From: Methanothrix soehngenii GP6
GTDB taxonomy: Archaea > Halobacteriota > Methanosarcinia > Methanotrichales > Methanotrichaceae
Direction: 5' to 3'
Length of the DNA stretch: 64,000 nucleotides
Assembly (NCBI RefSeq): GCF_000204415.1
Contig: NC_015416.1
Coordinates: 248,001 to 312,000 of the forward strand
Shown here: positions 40,880 to 53,121 of the stretch, piece by piece
Numbering within the stretch: the stretch's first letter is position 1
How the letters are laid out: each line of letters starts with the position of its first letter
Translations under genes and position numbers: made by a program
The notes under the pieces: generated by a model
Databases searched by the model: none
What the model saw: only the letters and a program-made list of their open reading frames with translations
Told to the model about the DNA's origin: nothing

Positions 40880-42871
40880 TTATTTTCTTGACATGACTGT
40901 AAAGGGCAAGAGTCCGCCGGCCAGGAGAATCATCCTCTGGCGACGAGAGAGGTTCATCTTCAGAACTAGCTCTTCTTCCTTTTTATTTTCTCCTTTCCTT
41001 CCCACTCCTTCTTCTCCTTTTCTGCTGCTTTCTGCATGGGCGAGCACACTATCTAGGCCCTTCTCTAAAGATTTGCGAATGCCAGGGATTCTTATATTCG
41101 TTTTTTCCGGCAGCAGATCCCAGTCAGACTCTTTTTCAAAGGTAAACGGCACTATGCCGAAGTTCACCAGGTTAGCGGCATGTATCCTTTCTATGGATTT
41201 TGCGATCACCCCTTTCACTCCCAGGTACATGGGACACATGGCCGCATGCTCGCGGGATGAGCCCTGGCCATAGCTCAGGCCGGCCACGATCAGATTATGG
41301 AAGCCTTGATCGCGGAGGGAGGATGCCCGGGAGAAGAAGTCCTTATCCAGTGGTTCAAAGACGAACTCTGCATACTTGGGAACGTTTGAGCGGTATTTGA
41401 GCCGGGACCCAGCAGGCATGATGTGATCAGTTGTTATCAGATCTCCCACCCTTATGGTCACGGATCCTGCTATATCCTCTTGAAGGGGTTGGTTGACGGG
41501 AGGTTGGCCGATGTTCGGTCCGCGGCAGATCGTAGCTCTTGCCCTCTGTTCCGGTGACAGAGGCGGAATGATCATCCGGTCATCGATATCGAAATGATCG
41601 GGCATCTGGATTCCTGGAAACTCCATATCCAGCTCTCTTGGGTCAGTCAGCCTGCCGGTGAGAGCGGCAGCAGCCGCAACTACCGGGCTGGTCAAGTATA
41701 CATTGGCGCTGGGAGTGCCGGATCGACCCATAAAATTGCGGTTGCTGGTGCGGACGGAGACGGAGTTGGTGCAAGGGGACATGCTGTTTCCAATGCAAAA
41801 TCCGCAGGACGATTCCAGTATTCTGGCCCCGAATGCTATCAAGTCGCTGAGGGCGCCATTTTTGGCAATGGCATTCAAGACCTGTCGCGATCCGGGGGCG
41901 ATTCCTAAAGAAATGCCTTCAGGAAGCCTCTTTCCCCTTACCATCCTGGCCACCGTCATCAGGTCTACATAAGAGGAGTTGGTGCAGGAGCCTATCATCA
42001 CCTGGTCTACAGCAAGATCCAGGTCCCCGACCTTAATTATGTTCCCCGGGCTGTGGGGAGCGGCTGCCAGGGGCTCGATCTCCGCCAGGTCGATCTCCAG
42101 GCTGCGGTCGTAGGTGGCATCTTTGTCTGCGGCAAGAGGTTTCCATTGACTCTCTCTCTCCTGGGCAGCCAGGAACCTCTTGGTCTGCAGGTCGCTGGGA
42201 AATATGGATGTGGTCACCCCGGTCTCAGCTCCCATGTTGGTGATGGTCGCTCTCTCCGGTACCGTCAGGCCGGCTATGCCATGGCCGGTATACTCGGAGA
42301 CGAAGCCCACGTTTCCCTTTGTGCTCAGGATCTGCAGTACCTTTAGCGCTACGTCTTTGGCTGTGGACCAGGGCTGGAGATTGCCCATTAGGTGGACATC
42401 GATTACTTTGGGGGCAGCGAGGTAGTATGCTCCTCCGCCCATGGCCACCGCCACATCCAGCCCGCCCGCACCCATGGCCAAAGAGCCAACCCCACCCGCG
42501 GTGGGGGTGTGGCTGTCTGAGCCCAGAAGGGTCTTTCCCGGGCGGGCGAATCTCTCCAGATGGACCTGATGGCAGATGCCGTTTCCTGGACGGGAGAAGT
42601 ATATGCCGTACTTCTTAGCGATTGACTCCAGGTAGGCATGGTCATCGGCGTTCTCGAATCCCACCTGGATGGTATTGTGATCGACATAGCTCACGGAAAG
42701 CTCAGTGGCGATATCAGATAGCCCCATGGACTCGAACTGGAGATAAGCCATGGTGCCCGTAGCATCCTGGGTCAGCGTCTGGTCTATCTTTATGCCTATC
42801 TCTTTGCCCAGCTCGTAGGAGCCATCCGCGAGATGCTCTCGCAGGATCTTCTCAGTTAATGTGTAACCCAT
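40880..42871 (-). CDS. acn: Aconitate hydratase
   Basis: 663 residues of the single-chain aconitase family. Fe-S ligands are in G-S-C-T-N-S-S and S-S-C-G-F-C-I-G; other marks are the D-S-H-T-P-T motif, V-G-D-L-I-T-T-D-H-I-M-P-A-G and the swivelling-domain Y-G-Q-G-S-S-R-E-H-A-A. It interconverts citrate and isocitrate for 2-oxoglutarate synthesis. Near the C-terminus a Lys/Glu/Gly-rich insertion (about 20 residues) precedes the normal L-S-x-R-Q-x-x-I-L-L-A-G-G-L-L end, probably a slippage expansion on the surface. Confidence 0.94.
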   Translation of the reverse strand: MGYTLTEKILREHLADGSYELGKEIGIKIDQTLTQDATGTMAYLQFESMGLSDIATELSVSYVDHNTIQVGFENADDHAYLESIAKKYGIYFSRPGNGICHQVHLERFARPGKTLLGSDSHTPTAGGVGSLAMGAGGLDVAVAMGGGAYYLAAPKVIDVHLMGNLQPWSTAKDVALKVLQILSTKGNVGFVSEYTGHGIAGLTVPERATITNMGAETGVTTSIFPSDLQTKRFLAAQERESQWKPLAADKDATYDRSLEIDLAEIEPLAAAPHSPGNIIKVGDLDLAVDQVMIGSCTNSSYVDLMTVARMVRGKRLPEGISLGIAPGSRQVLNAIAKNGALSDLIAFGARILESSCGFCIGNSMSPCTNSVSVRTSNRNFMGRSGTPSANVYLTSPVVAAAAALTGRLTDPRELDMEFPGIQMPDHFDIDDRMIIPPLSPEQRARATICRGPNIGQPPVNQPLQEDIAGSVTIRVGDLITTDHIMPAGSRLKYRSNVPKYAEFVFEPLDKDFFSRASSLRDQGFHNLIVAGLSYGQGSSREHAAMCPMYLGVKGVIAKSIERIHAANLVNFGIVPFTFEKESDWDLLPEKTNIRIPGIRKSLEKGLDSVLAHAESSRKGEEGVGRKGENKKEEELVLKMNLSRRQRMILLAGGLLPFTVMSRK

Positions 42872-43010
42872 AAAAGACCTCCAGCAGACATATCAATCAG
42901 CTGGTGTCGACGATGATGATATTAATACTCGACGATTGTGGCGTTATATATGCGGCGGAATTCTTCGATCCATCTTCGGCGCAAGAATCGGTGTCTTATG
43001 CGGCGTGAGC

Positions 43011-43026
43011 AAAAAGGTTATATACC
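43011..43026 (+). promoter_or_regulatory. rRNA promoter P1
   Basis: A-rich BRE (AAAAAGG) followed by TTATATAC, a strong archaeal BRE/TATA combination, about 350 nt before the 16S. Confidence 0.7.
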
Positions 43027-43166
43027 TCTGAGTTATTGGATGGGTTCGGCCCGCCTGAAAGGGTTGGGTGACAGGTCCTGTAGATATTGATTATGGGACC
43101 AAAGAATACGAGATCGGCCTGAAGCTGTCGCTGCGATTTTCTCAGCCTCAAAATCTGAGGTGCAGG

Positions 43167-43182
43167 GGAAAAGATTAAATAC
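43167..43182 (+). promoter_or_regulatory. rRNA promoter P2
   Basis: GAAAAG followed by ATTAAATAC, a second BRE/TATA about 200 nt before the 16S; multiple promoters are normal for archaeal rRNA operons. Confidence 0.6.
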
Positions 43183-43337
43183 TGCAGGTGACTACCTATA
43201 TGGGCCGCTTAGGCATCGCATCCCTAAGGCTGCGACCCTGATTTAATGATGGGCCGACTTCCAGGTTGCGATATACGGAACAAGTGGAGACGCGAGTTTT
43301 TTCGTGTCTGACAATGGTCTTGGCGACTCAGCCAATT

Positions 43338-43350
43338 CCGATTGGTTCGG
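43338..43350 (+). other. Pre-16S processing helix, 5' arm
   Basis: CCGATTGGTTCGG pairs with CTGAGCCAATCGG (44877-44889), allowing one G-U pair and one mismatch; it brackets the 16S as expected for the bulge-helix-bulge cut by the splicing endonuclease. A local hairpin with the AGCCAAT just upstream is an alternative fold. Confidence 0.6.
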
Positions 43351-43373
43351 AATTAACAAAAACTTCCTAGAGA

Positions 43374-44844
<1,471 letters not shown>

Positions 44845-44876
44845 AACGTTACGAGCATGAGAAATCTCATGCCTCT

Positions 44877-44889
44877 CTGAGCCAATCGG
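44877..44889 (+). other. Pre-16S processing helix, 3' arm
   Basis: Complement of 43338-43350; see that entry. The remaining 16S-tRNA spacer shows no other feature. Confidence 0.55.
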
Positions 44890-44980
44890 AAGCTGAAATG
44901 TCGATCAAGACCATGAAAAGCGAATCAAAAAAAGCGAAACTATCCAGCCAAATTGATAATCATCTGCTGGGCAGGATTTG

Positions 44981-45053
44981 GGGCTTGTAGCTCAGCTGGT
45001 AGAGCGCCGCCTTTGCAAGGCGGAGGCCCTGGGTCCGAATCCCAGCAAGTCCA
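44981..45053 (+). tRNA. tRNA-Ala (TGC) in the 16S-23S spacer
   Basis: Full cloverleaf with G3-U70 in the acceptor (GGGCTTG/CAAGTCC), loop TTTGCAA giving anticodon TGC, and discriminator A. CCA not encoded. Standard position in euryarchaeal rRNA operons. Confidence 0.97.
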
Positions 45054-45133
45054 TTTGAACTAATGCACACATCGAGGCAGACTCGATGTGGAAGGGCCGA
45101 GGTCCGTAATCCGCAAGATTACGGTCCGAAGAA

Positions 45134-45154
45134 GCCGTGCACAAGCTTTGCGAC
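45134..45154 (+). other. Pre-23S processing helix, 5' arm
   Basis: GCCGTGCA and GCTTTGCGAC pair with TGCACGGC and GTCGCAAAGC at 48105-48129, enclosing the 23S. Confidence 0.7.
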
Positions 45155-45187
45155 CAGACGCTCACTGAGTTTAGTGGGGCATAAGCT

Positions 45188-48075
<2,888 letters not shown>

Positions 48076-48104
48076 GCGCTCCGCTAAACTCGGGCGAAAT
48101 CTGT

Positions 48105-48129
48105 GTCGCAAAGCAACGATATGCACGGC
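48105..48129 (+). other. Pre-23S processing helix, 3' arm
   Basis: Complement of 45134-45154. It ends 7 nt before the tRNA-like element. Confidence 0.7.
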
Positions 48130-48136
48130 TTATAAG

Positions 48137-48197
48137 CCAAGATCCCTGGACTTAGGTCTAGGGTGGCAGAAATACCGGTTCGATTCCGGATCTTGGA
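48137..48197 (+). ncRNA. tRNA-like element lacking a D arm, between 23S and 5S
   Basis: A 7-bp acceptor-type helix (CCAAGAT/ATCTTGG), a T arm (CCGG-TTCGATT-CCGG) and discriminator A are tRNA-like, but the whole is only 61 nt. One hairpin, CCCTGGAC-TTAG-GTCTAGGG, sits where D and anticodon arms should be; its GGACTTAGG core resembles the anticodon arm of tRNA-Leu (TAG). A working tRNA is unlikely. It lies 3 nt before the 5S, so it may be a relic or a cutting signal for RNase P and tRNase Z. Confidence 0.6.
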
Positions 48198-48200
48198 ATC

Positions 48201-48327
48201 GAGCATGGCGGCCAGAGCGACAGGGAAACTCCTGAACCCATTCCGAACTCAGAAGATAAGCCTGTCCACGTTCTGCATTGTACTTAGGTGCGCGAGCCCT
48301 CGGGAACTGTAGATCGCTGCCATGCTC
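48201..48327 (+). rRNA. 5S ribosomal RNA
   Basis: Terminal stem GAGCATGGCGG/TCGCTGCCATGCTC, with the C-C-G-A-A-C-T-C loop of archaeal 5S. About 127 nt. TCACCTAATATC and a T5 run follow as terminator. Confidence 0.95.
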
Positions 48328-48333
48328 ACCTAA

Positions 48334-48346
48334 TATCTTTTTATTA
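48334..48346 (+). terminator. T-rich terminator after 5S
   Basis: TATCTTTTTATT directly after the 5S end. Confidence 0.5.
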
Positions 48347-48499
48347 GAGCTTCAAGCCGAGCTTGGGCTCCAGAATTACTGCACATTAAACCCAACTTAT
48401 CCTCGCTGCACGGATGACGGTTTCCATCTTATCGATACTGCACGGTCGATCGGGCTGCTGTGCGCCCGGAAAGGCGGCCGGACGGAGAGCTGCCGTGCT

Positions 48500-48565
48500 C
48501 ACCTAACTTTCTTTTTTAACCACAACTGGAGCTTAGGGCTCTCCGAATTGCTATTATATTGAATC
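48500..48565 (+). repeat. Partial copy of the 5S 3' end and flank
   Basis: GCTGCCGTGCTCACCTAA plus a T-rich run and GAGCTTAGGGCTC repeats the true 5S end (GCTGCCATGCTCACCTAA, T run, GAGCTTGGGCTC) about 190 nt downstream. The 48328-48753 gap otherwise holds no gene. Confidence 0.7.
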
Positions 48566-48584
48566 GAAGGACCAGCAATTTCGG

Positions 48585-48665
48585 TTTCACAAATCCCAGG
48601 CAACCATGCAGCATTTCGCCCCAAGGGGCGCGAGCCCTCGAGAGGTGACAGACATTTGCCCAATC
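48585..48665 (+). repeat. 5S-fragment repeat, left copy flanking hicBA
   Basis: Contains GGGGCGCGAGCCCTCG, related to GGTGCGCGAGCCCTCG in the 5S, followed by GACAGACATT. A diverged copy lies at 49375-49460; the hicBA module lies between them. Confidence 0.65.
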
Positions 48666-48753
48666 TGCAACTAGGGATTGCGGATTACTTACTATCACGA
48701 ATACAAAACGTGGTCCATTATAGTCGTACAAGATCAAAGGAGGAATTTCATAG

Positions 48754-48981
48754 TCAAAGCAGATCTTCAAGCTCTTCTCTTTTTATTCCTGCATCTTCCA
48801 AAATCTGTATGAGTGTGCCTCTTGCTATATCCTGGTCGCTATGGGAAGGAACTGTGACCCTTCTCTTCGTTTCCGGATGAGCAAAGATATAATGGCTCCC
48901 CGTAACTCTCTTCAGTACGAAACCTTTCTTTTCAATAATCGCTATGACTTTCTGAGGAGTTAGAGATGGCAGCTTAGGCAT
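48754..48981 (-). CDS. hicA: HicA toxin (intact)
   Basis: 75-residue mRNA interferase: L-T-P-Q-K-V-I-A-I-I-E-K-K-G-F, then the catalytic His in R-V-T-G-S-H-Y-I-F and the C-terminal T-L-I-Q-I-L-E-D-A-G-I. It overlaps the hicB stop by 8 nt and follows it, the antitoxin-first order. Of three hicA genes in the window it is the only one without an internal stop. Confidence 0.94.
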   Translation of the reverse strand: MPKLPSLTPQKVIAIIEKKGFVLKRVTGSHYIFAHPETKRRVTVPSHSDQDIARGTLIQILEDAGIKREELEDLL

Positions 48982-49207
48982 GGGCCTCCACTGTCAGCCT
49001 GCACTCGATGAGATCCTCTTCTACAGGAATTGCCTCGCCGTCTTCTATCAGGCTTTCAATATAGCCATTGATTGCATCCCTGGCCATCTCGATCGCCTCT
49101 TCCACTGTCTTTCCATAGGTGATGCACCCGGGAAGTGCCGGGACTAAAACAGTATAGCCGCCTTCAGGTTCCTTGCGCAGAGTGATCCGATAGCTGAGAG
49201 TTCTCAT
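48974..49207 (-). CDS. hicB: HicB antitoxin
   Basis: 77 residues, G-G-Y-T-V-L-V-P-A-L-P-G-C-I-T-Y-G-K-T-V-E-E-A-I-E-M. Short form with no added DNA-binding domain. First gene of the intact module; TA partner is 48754-48981. Confidence 0.94.
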   Translation of the reverse strand: MRTLSYRITLRKEPEGGYTVLVPALPGCITYGKTVEEAIEMARDAINGYIESLIEDGEAIPVEEDLIECRLTVEAHA

Positions 49208-49374
49208 ATCTAATATAGATCACTGACAAATGAAATATAACTTGCGGCTATTGGGGATCACTCAGGCCAGTGTTTTCAGCAAGACCATCATCAGTATCTC
49301 GATATAGCAGGGGTGCAAGCTCCGAGGATACAATAGTCCCTATTCCATGCTGAATTAGAGCTCCCCAATCACTG

Positions 49375-49460
49375 CCATCATAAATCCATGCAACCATATC
49401 GCATCCCACCCCACAGGGGCGCGAGCCCTCGGGATAGGACAGACATTATCCCAAACCGGA
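49375..49460 (+). repeat. 5S-fragment repeat, right copy flanking hicBA
   Basis: Shares AAATCC, GCAACCAT, AGGGGCGCGAGCCCTCG and GACAGACATT in the same order as 48585-48665. The rest of 49208-49629 shows no gene. Confidence 0.65.
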
Positions 49461-49629
49461 ACCATGGCTCCCGTATCATCGCTGTCCTATATCCAGGTAG
49501 CCTGCCGTATCCCTTGAAGGATATCGCTTGGGAACGAATTGGTTTTGGTGTTGCTAAGAGGATTTAGAGCATTGGTCAATCTATACGCAGCGAAATCCTG
49601 GAAAACTATTCAGATCAGATGCCAGATAA

Positions 49630-49851
49630 TTATAATAACTTCGAAAATTCATCAACGCTCATACCAGCCTGCCTGATGATCGCCCGCAGCGTTCCTCGAT
49701 CAAGCTCTCTGTGATTAGGAACAATGACCTGTGAGAAAGGATCATCTCGTCTCAGGACAATGTGGCTTCCTTCCTGACGTTTGAAGTAGAATCCGATCTT
49801 CTAAAGGGCTTTGACACAGTCCTGACCGGAAACCACGGGCAATTTGCTCAT
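49630..49851 (-). pseudogene. hicA: hicA toxin gene with an in-frame amber codon at position 17
   Basis: From ATG 49851 the frame reads M-S-K-L-P-V-V-S-G-Q-D-C-V-K-A-L, then TAG (49801-49803), then K-I-G-F-Y-F-K-R-Q-E-G-S-H-I-V-L-R and a normal HicA end to TAA at 49630. One base change (for example GAG to TAG) explains the loss. ATGA overlap with the preceding hicB. Confidence 0.85.
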
Positions 49852-50054
49852 GCAACTGCCAAAAGTGCATCGAAGCGTTCCTCTGGGACGGCAATCCCAT
49901 CCTCTTTTAATGCATCTATGTATGCTTGAATTGCCTCTTTGGTATTATTAAGGGCCTCCTCTTTGGTTCTTCCCTGGCTGATGCATCCGGGAAGGCTAGG
50001 AACTTCCGCTACCCAGCAGCCATCTTCGCCTGGATAGATGATCACTTGTCGCAT
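49848..50054 (-). CDS. hicB: HicB antitoxin
   Basis: 68 residues, G-C-W-V-A-E-V-P-S-L-P-G-C-I-S-Q-G-R-T-K-E-E-A-L-N-N-T-K-E-A-I. Upstream partner of the amber-interrupted hicA. Closer in sequence to the hicB at 36717 than to the one at 48974, so the two broken modules may share an origin. Confidence 0.93.
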   Translation of the reverse strand: MRQVIIYPGEDGCWVAEVPSLPGCISQGRTKEEALNNTKEAIQAYIDALKEDGIAVPEERFDALLAVA

Positions 50055-50109
50055 GGTTCTTTATCTCCCCTTCACCATATATTTACCTATGTTCTGATAG
50101 CTGCCATAT

Positions 50110-50703
50110 TCACCTGATCTTCTTCAGCCGCTCGTTAACCATATCAGCATCAAAATACTCGGGATCAAATTTCCCTCCCACCCACATCAACATATCCTTA
50201 TGCTCTGGATGGCTTCTATCTCTGAGGGTCTTCAGGAGATGGTAGTATCCACTTTCTCCACCACAATCCTCGGGAGGTGCAGAACGCTTTCCCTTCAAGC
50301 AGACAGGATGCTCCAGTTCCTCTTCAGGCTTGAAGATCTTCTCCACCAAGATCGTGTGACTCCAGCTATCTCCAAAGTCATATTCATAAACGAACTTGAA
50401 CTTCTCCCCGGGTATGATTCTATCCAGCCTGAACTTTTTCTCGTCCTTGAAATCATCGCCAAGCATATCAGCTTCCCTGGAGATGATGCTGTAGCTCTCA
50501 CCATCTATCAAGAACTGGTGCAGATGGCAGTCATACCAGCCCATGACCTCCTGCAGGATCTTGTGTAGCTTGAACAACGATATATCCCCCCGAACCTGAA
50601 TCCTTCTCCAGATCGGCGGCCTTATTCTATCAAGGGTCACCTTGAGTTGATAAATTGCCATAGGCTCTGAAAGACCTGAAGAGCCCTTAGTTTTTTTTAC
50701 CAT
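50110..50703 (-). CDS. Plasmid pRiA4b ORF-3 family protein
   Basis: 197 residues, with the family pattern Y-Q-L-K-V-T-L-D-R-I-R-P-P-I-W-R-R-I-Q-V, H-L-H-Q-F, Y-E-Y-D-F-G-D-S-W-S-H and C-L-K-G-K-R-S-A-P-P-E-D-C-G-G. The family is common on mobile DNA and plasmids; its function is unknown. Its position next to the hic modules fits an accessory region. Confidence 0.92.
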   Translation of the reverse strand: MVKKTKGSSGLSEPMAIYQLKVTLDRIRPPIWRRIQVRGDISLFKLHKILQEVMGWYDCHLHQFLIDGESYSIISREADMLGDDFKDEKKFRLDRIIPGEKFKFVYEYDFGDSWSHTILVEKIFKPEEELEHPVCLKGKRSAPPEDCGGESGYYHLLKTLRDRSHPEHKDMLMWVGGKFDPEYFDADMVNERLKKIR

Positions 50704-50910
50704 AATCCCTGATTGGGGTTCTCTATAGATATCATTATTGATCTGCGGATAGGAATTTCATACCCATTCGGTTGCCTGATGAGCGCTGGATACACTTGAC
50801 TGAAGGTCACTCTGCGAAGGACGAAGCAGGAAGTTCTTATCCACTAGAACATAGTAGTTCACGGACACTTACAAATAGCATAGATATTATTAATGATTGG
50901 GTGAGTTTTT

Positions 50911-51801
50911 ATGATCTATAAAGAGCTTGGCGCCGTCATACTGGTCTTGGGATTGCTCCTCTCAACAGGCATTATCGCTGGCCAGGATGCTGATCCTCTC
51001 AAACAGGAAGTTGCAGCTCTTGAACAAGGAGCTTTGGACGATATTGCTTTTTCGCCCCAGAATACAAGCGGAGAGGCTTTATGGAGGCTAGTCTGTGCAT
51101 CGGATGCTGTCAACGCGAATTTCACCAAAATTGAGACAGCACTTATGGATGCCAGCATAGCCCTTTCAGATACAGGAATCGATGGGCCTGATGCTAGAGA
51201 AATCCTATCAAGACTCATGCTGGCCGACTCTTCTGCAATTGATTGTGTTACAATCGATCCTACCGGCACAGTACGGGAGGTGGAGCCATCATCATTTGAA
51301 AGCGTGAAGGGAGAGAATTTGAAGAACCAGGAGCATATAAATAATACTATTGATACTGGGCTCTATTCAGGATTCCATCTCATAAAGGCAGTTGAGGGCG
51401 TATATGCAATCGACTCGGAGATGCCTGTTTTTGACCGGAATGGAACTCTCATTGGGACCGTCAGCTTTCTGTTTAACAACAGCCAGTTTTTTGATAACGT
51501 TCTTTCTCCCTTCCAGCCTGGCGGAAACTCCAAGATATGGATAGCCAGAGCAGATGATGCAACGAAATTGTACGACACAGATCCGTCTCAGATATTGCTC
51601 AATAAAAGCTCTCAAATATATCAGAATTTTCCACAGCTTTTAGAGCTCTCGAATAGGATAAGCGTGGAGAGAACGGGTTATGGAACATACGAATTCTTAG
51701 ACCAATCTCATGGAGAAACGATAAGGAAAGGCTGCTACTGGACGACCATTCCTAACAATGGTATGCAGATGAGAATTATTCTAACGCTTGATCTCCAATA
51801 G
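50911..51801 (+). CDS. Exported Cache-domain protein
   Basis: 296 residues: signal peptide (ends I-I-A-G-Q-D) and an extracellular Cache-like domain (S-S-A-I-D-C-V-T-I-D-P-T-G-T-V, F-D-R-N-G-T-L-I-G-T-V-S-F-L-F). There is no membrane helix, kinase or methyl-accepting domain after it, so it is not a receptor by itself. It may be a surface ligand-binding protein. GGGTGAG lies upstream of the ATG. Confidence 0.75.
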   Translation: MIYKELGAVILVLGLLLSTGIIAGQDADPLKQEVAALEQGALDDIAFSPQNTSGEALWRLVCASDAVNANFTKIETALMDASIALSDTGIDGPDAREILSRLMLADSSAIDCVTIDPTGTVREVEPSSFESVKGENLKNQEHINNTIDTGLYSGFHLIKAVEGVYAIDSEMPVFDRNGTLIGTVSFLFNNSQFFDNVLSPFQPGGNSKIWIARADDATKLYDTDPSQILLNKSSQIYQNFPQLLELSNRISVERTGYGTYEFLDQSHGETIRKGCYWTTIPNNGMQMRIILTLDLQ

Positions 51802-51899
51802 ACCTTGCTGGACTGAATCAGTGTGGCTCAGATATCGGGCTGGTGCATAATAATATCCAAACCAGCCCTTCACTTCTTGCTACTGCGGAAAAAGGATTT

Positions 51900-52319
51900 T
51901 TAGTGGGCAGACGATGCTTTTATTCTATGGAATTTATCAATGGAAGCTATCGCTGGTTTTCCCTGCTCGAGATACGACATCTCGATTTCATCGTCGGAGA
52001 TGATAGTTCCAAAGCCATATCCCTTGCTCTCGGCGATATAAAACGTTTTATTATCTGCACCAATTGCTCCTGCGAAGGCCTCCACAATCTCTTCTCCTTC
52101 GTGCATATAGGTTATGTTTCCTGTGATGAGGCGGTCTGTCTGCTCAACGACGATAAGAGTGACCCTATCATCTTCCACCAGATCATATGCACCATCACCA
52201 ACAAAATATGCCGTCGCCGATCCAGTCCAGTTGCCCACGAGGTCTGGAACTTGAGCTGTGCATATTCCCGTAATTAGGATGATCAGAAAGATTAGCCAAA
52301 TCCTTTGCATTGATCTCAT
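51900..52319 (-). CDS. Exported hypothetical, lipocalin-like beta protein
   Basis: About 139 residues from ATG 52319; the frame extends upstream but only this start puts a signal peptide (M-Q-R-I-W-L-I-F-L-I-I-L-I-T-G-I) at the front. The mature part begins L-V-G-N-W-T-G-S-A and continues as amphipathic strands, suggesting a small beta barrel. No known family. Divergent from the feo operon. Confidence 0.6.
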   Translation of the reverse strand: MRSMQRIWLIFLIILITGICTAQVPDLVGNWTGSATAYFVGDGAYDLVEDDRVTLIVVEQTDRLITGNITYMHEGEEIVEAFAGAIGADNKTFYIAESKGYGFGTIISDDEIEMSYLEQGKPAIASIDKFHRIKASSAH

Positions 52320-52568
52320 TGCACCACTTTTTTTATCATAAACCACCGTTCTATATATTAATAGCGGCTCAAAGTTATCCAATTGCCGCGGAACAAAATT
52401 TTCCGCCATTCTTAAAGCTTTCTCCTTTATCAATTGCATCAGCTCTACATCAGCCATTTGACATTGAGGATGGGGCAGCCCATATACTGAAACCTATTTT
52501 CCTTCATCCATTAGGTTTTTCGGCCATTTCCTAAGTCTTTTCGGATCACTGATTTATGGCCCTAATGA

Positions 52569-52591
52569 TATCAACAGATCTCATATTGATA
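52569..52591. promoter_or_regulatory. Candidate metal-regulator operator before feo
   Basis: TATCAA-N11-TTGATA is a perfect 6+6 inverted repeat 29-51 nt before the first feoA start, where a DtxR-type repressor could block transcription. Confidence 0.35.
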
Positions 52592-52619
52592 CTAAGGTCT
52601 GAGAGGTGAAAGCTGCATA

Positions 52620-52856
52620 ATGTCAAAATTAAAAAGGCTAAATGAGATGATGCCAGGCGAGAGAGGAAGGGTTGCAGTCGTGTCTTCAAGCGGTGCTCTC
52701 CGCTGCAGGATGATGGAGATGGGGCTTGTAAAGGGCGCAGAGCTGGAGGTGGTAAGGCTCGCTCCTTCAGGCGATCCCGTGGAGATTCTCCTCAAGGGCT
52801 ACAGCCTCGCTCTTCGAAAGAGGGAAGCCGTGAACATAACTTTGGTGGTGGACTGA
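52620..52856 (+). CDS. feoA: FeoA-like SH3-fold protein 1
   Basis: 78 residues: M-M-P-G-E-R-G-R-V-A-V-V-S-S-S-G-A-L-R-C-R-M-M-E-M-G-L-V-K-G-A-E-L-E-V, the classic FeoA pattern. FeoA assists the FeoB ferrous iron transporter on the cytosolic side. GAGAGGTG is upstream. First of two tandem feoA genes. Confidence 0.93.
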   Translation: MSKLKRLNEMMPGERGRVAVVSSSGALRCRMMEMGLVKGAELEVVRLAPSGDPVEILLKGYSLALRKREAVNITLVVD

Positions 52857-52857
52857 C

Positions 52858-53121
52858 TTGATCAGCACGGGATCGATATCTGGAGGCAGTCTGCCTCTGG
52901 CCTTCCTCCCGGAGGGCAGAGCAGGAACTGTGCTTGAAATTCGGGGCGGGCACGGAGCTGTGAGACATCTCGAGGATATGGGCTTCGCCCCTCCTGCCAG
53001 AGTTTTAGTCCTAAAGTCCTGCCCGCCGGGTGCCATGCTTGTGATGGTGAAGGATTCAAGAATTGCCCTTGGGCGGGGCATAGCCATGAAGATACTTGTT
53101 AAAGGGGTTGATGATCCATGA
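52858..53121 (+). CDS. feoA: FeoA-like protein 2
   Basis: 87 residues from TTG 52858, 1 nt after the stop of the first feoA. G-H-G-A-V-R-H-L-E-D-M-G-F-A-P-P-A-R-V-L-V and R-I-A-L-G-R-G-I-A-M-K-I-L-V mark the FeoA fold. It overlaps feoB-N by 4 nt. Confidence 0.9.
   Translation: MISTGSISGGSLPLAFLPEGRAGTVLEIRGGHGAVRHLEDMGFAPPARVLVLKSCPPGAMLVMVKDSRIALGRGIAMKILVKGVDDP

Larger units (their letters stand above)
42872..43373 (+). other. rRNA operon leader
   Basis: No protein gene. It contains two archaeal promoters and the 5' arm of the pre-16S processing helix. Confidence 0.8.

Noticed and set aside
48137-48197. Functional tRNA-Leu or tRNA-Cys between 23S and 5S
   Set aside because: The 61-nt element cannot form both D and anticodon arms and its anticodon-like loop would have only four to six bases.
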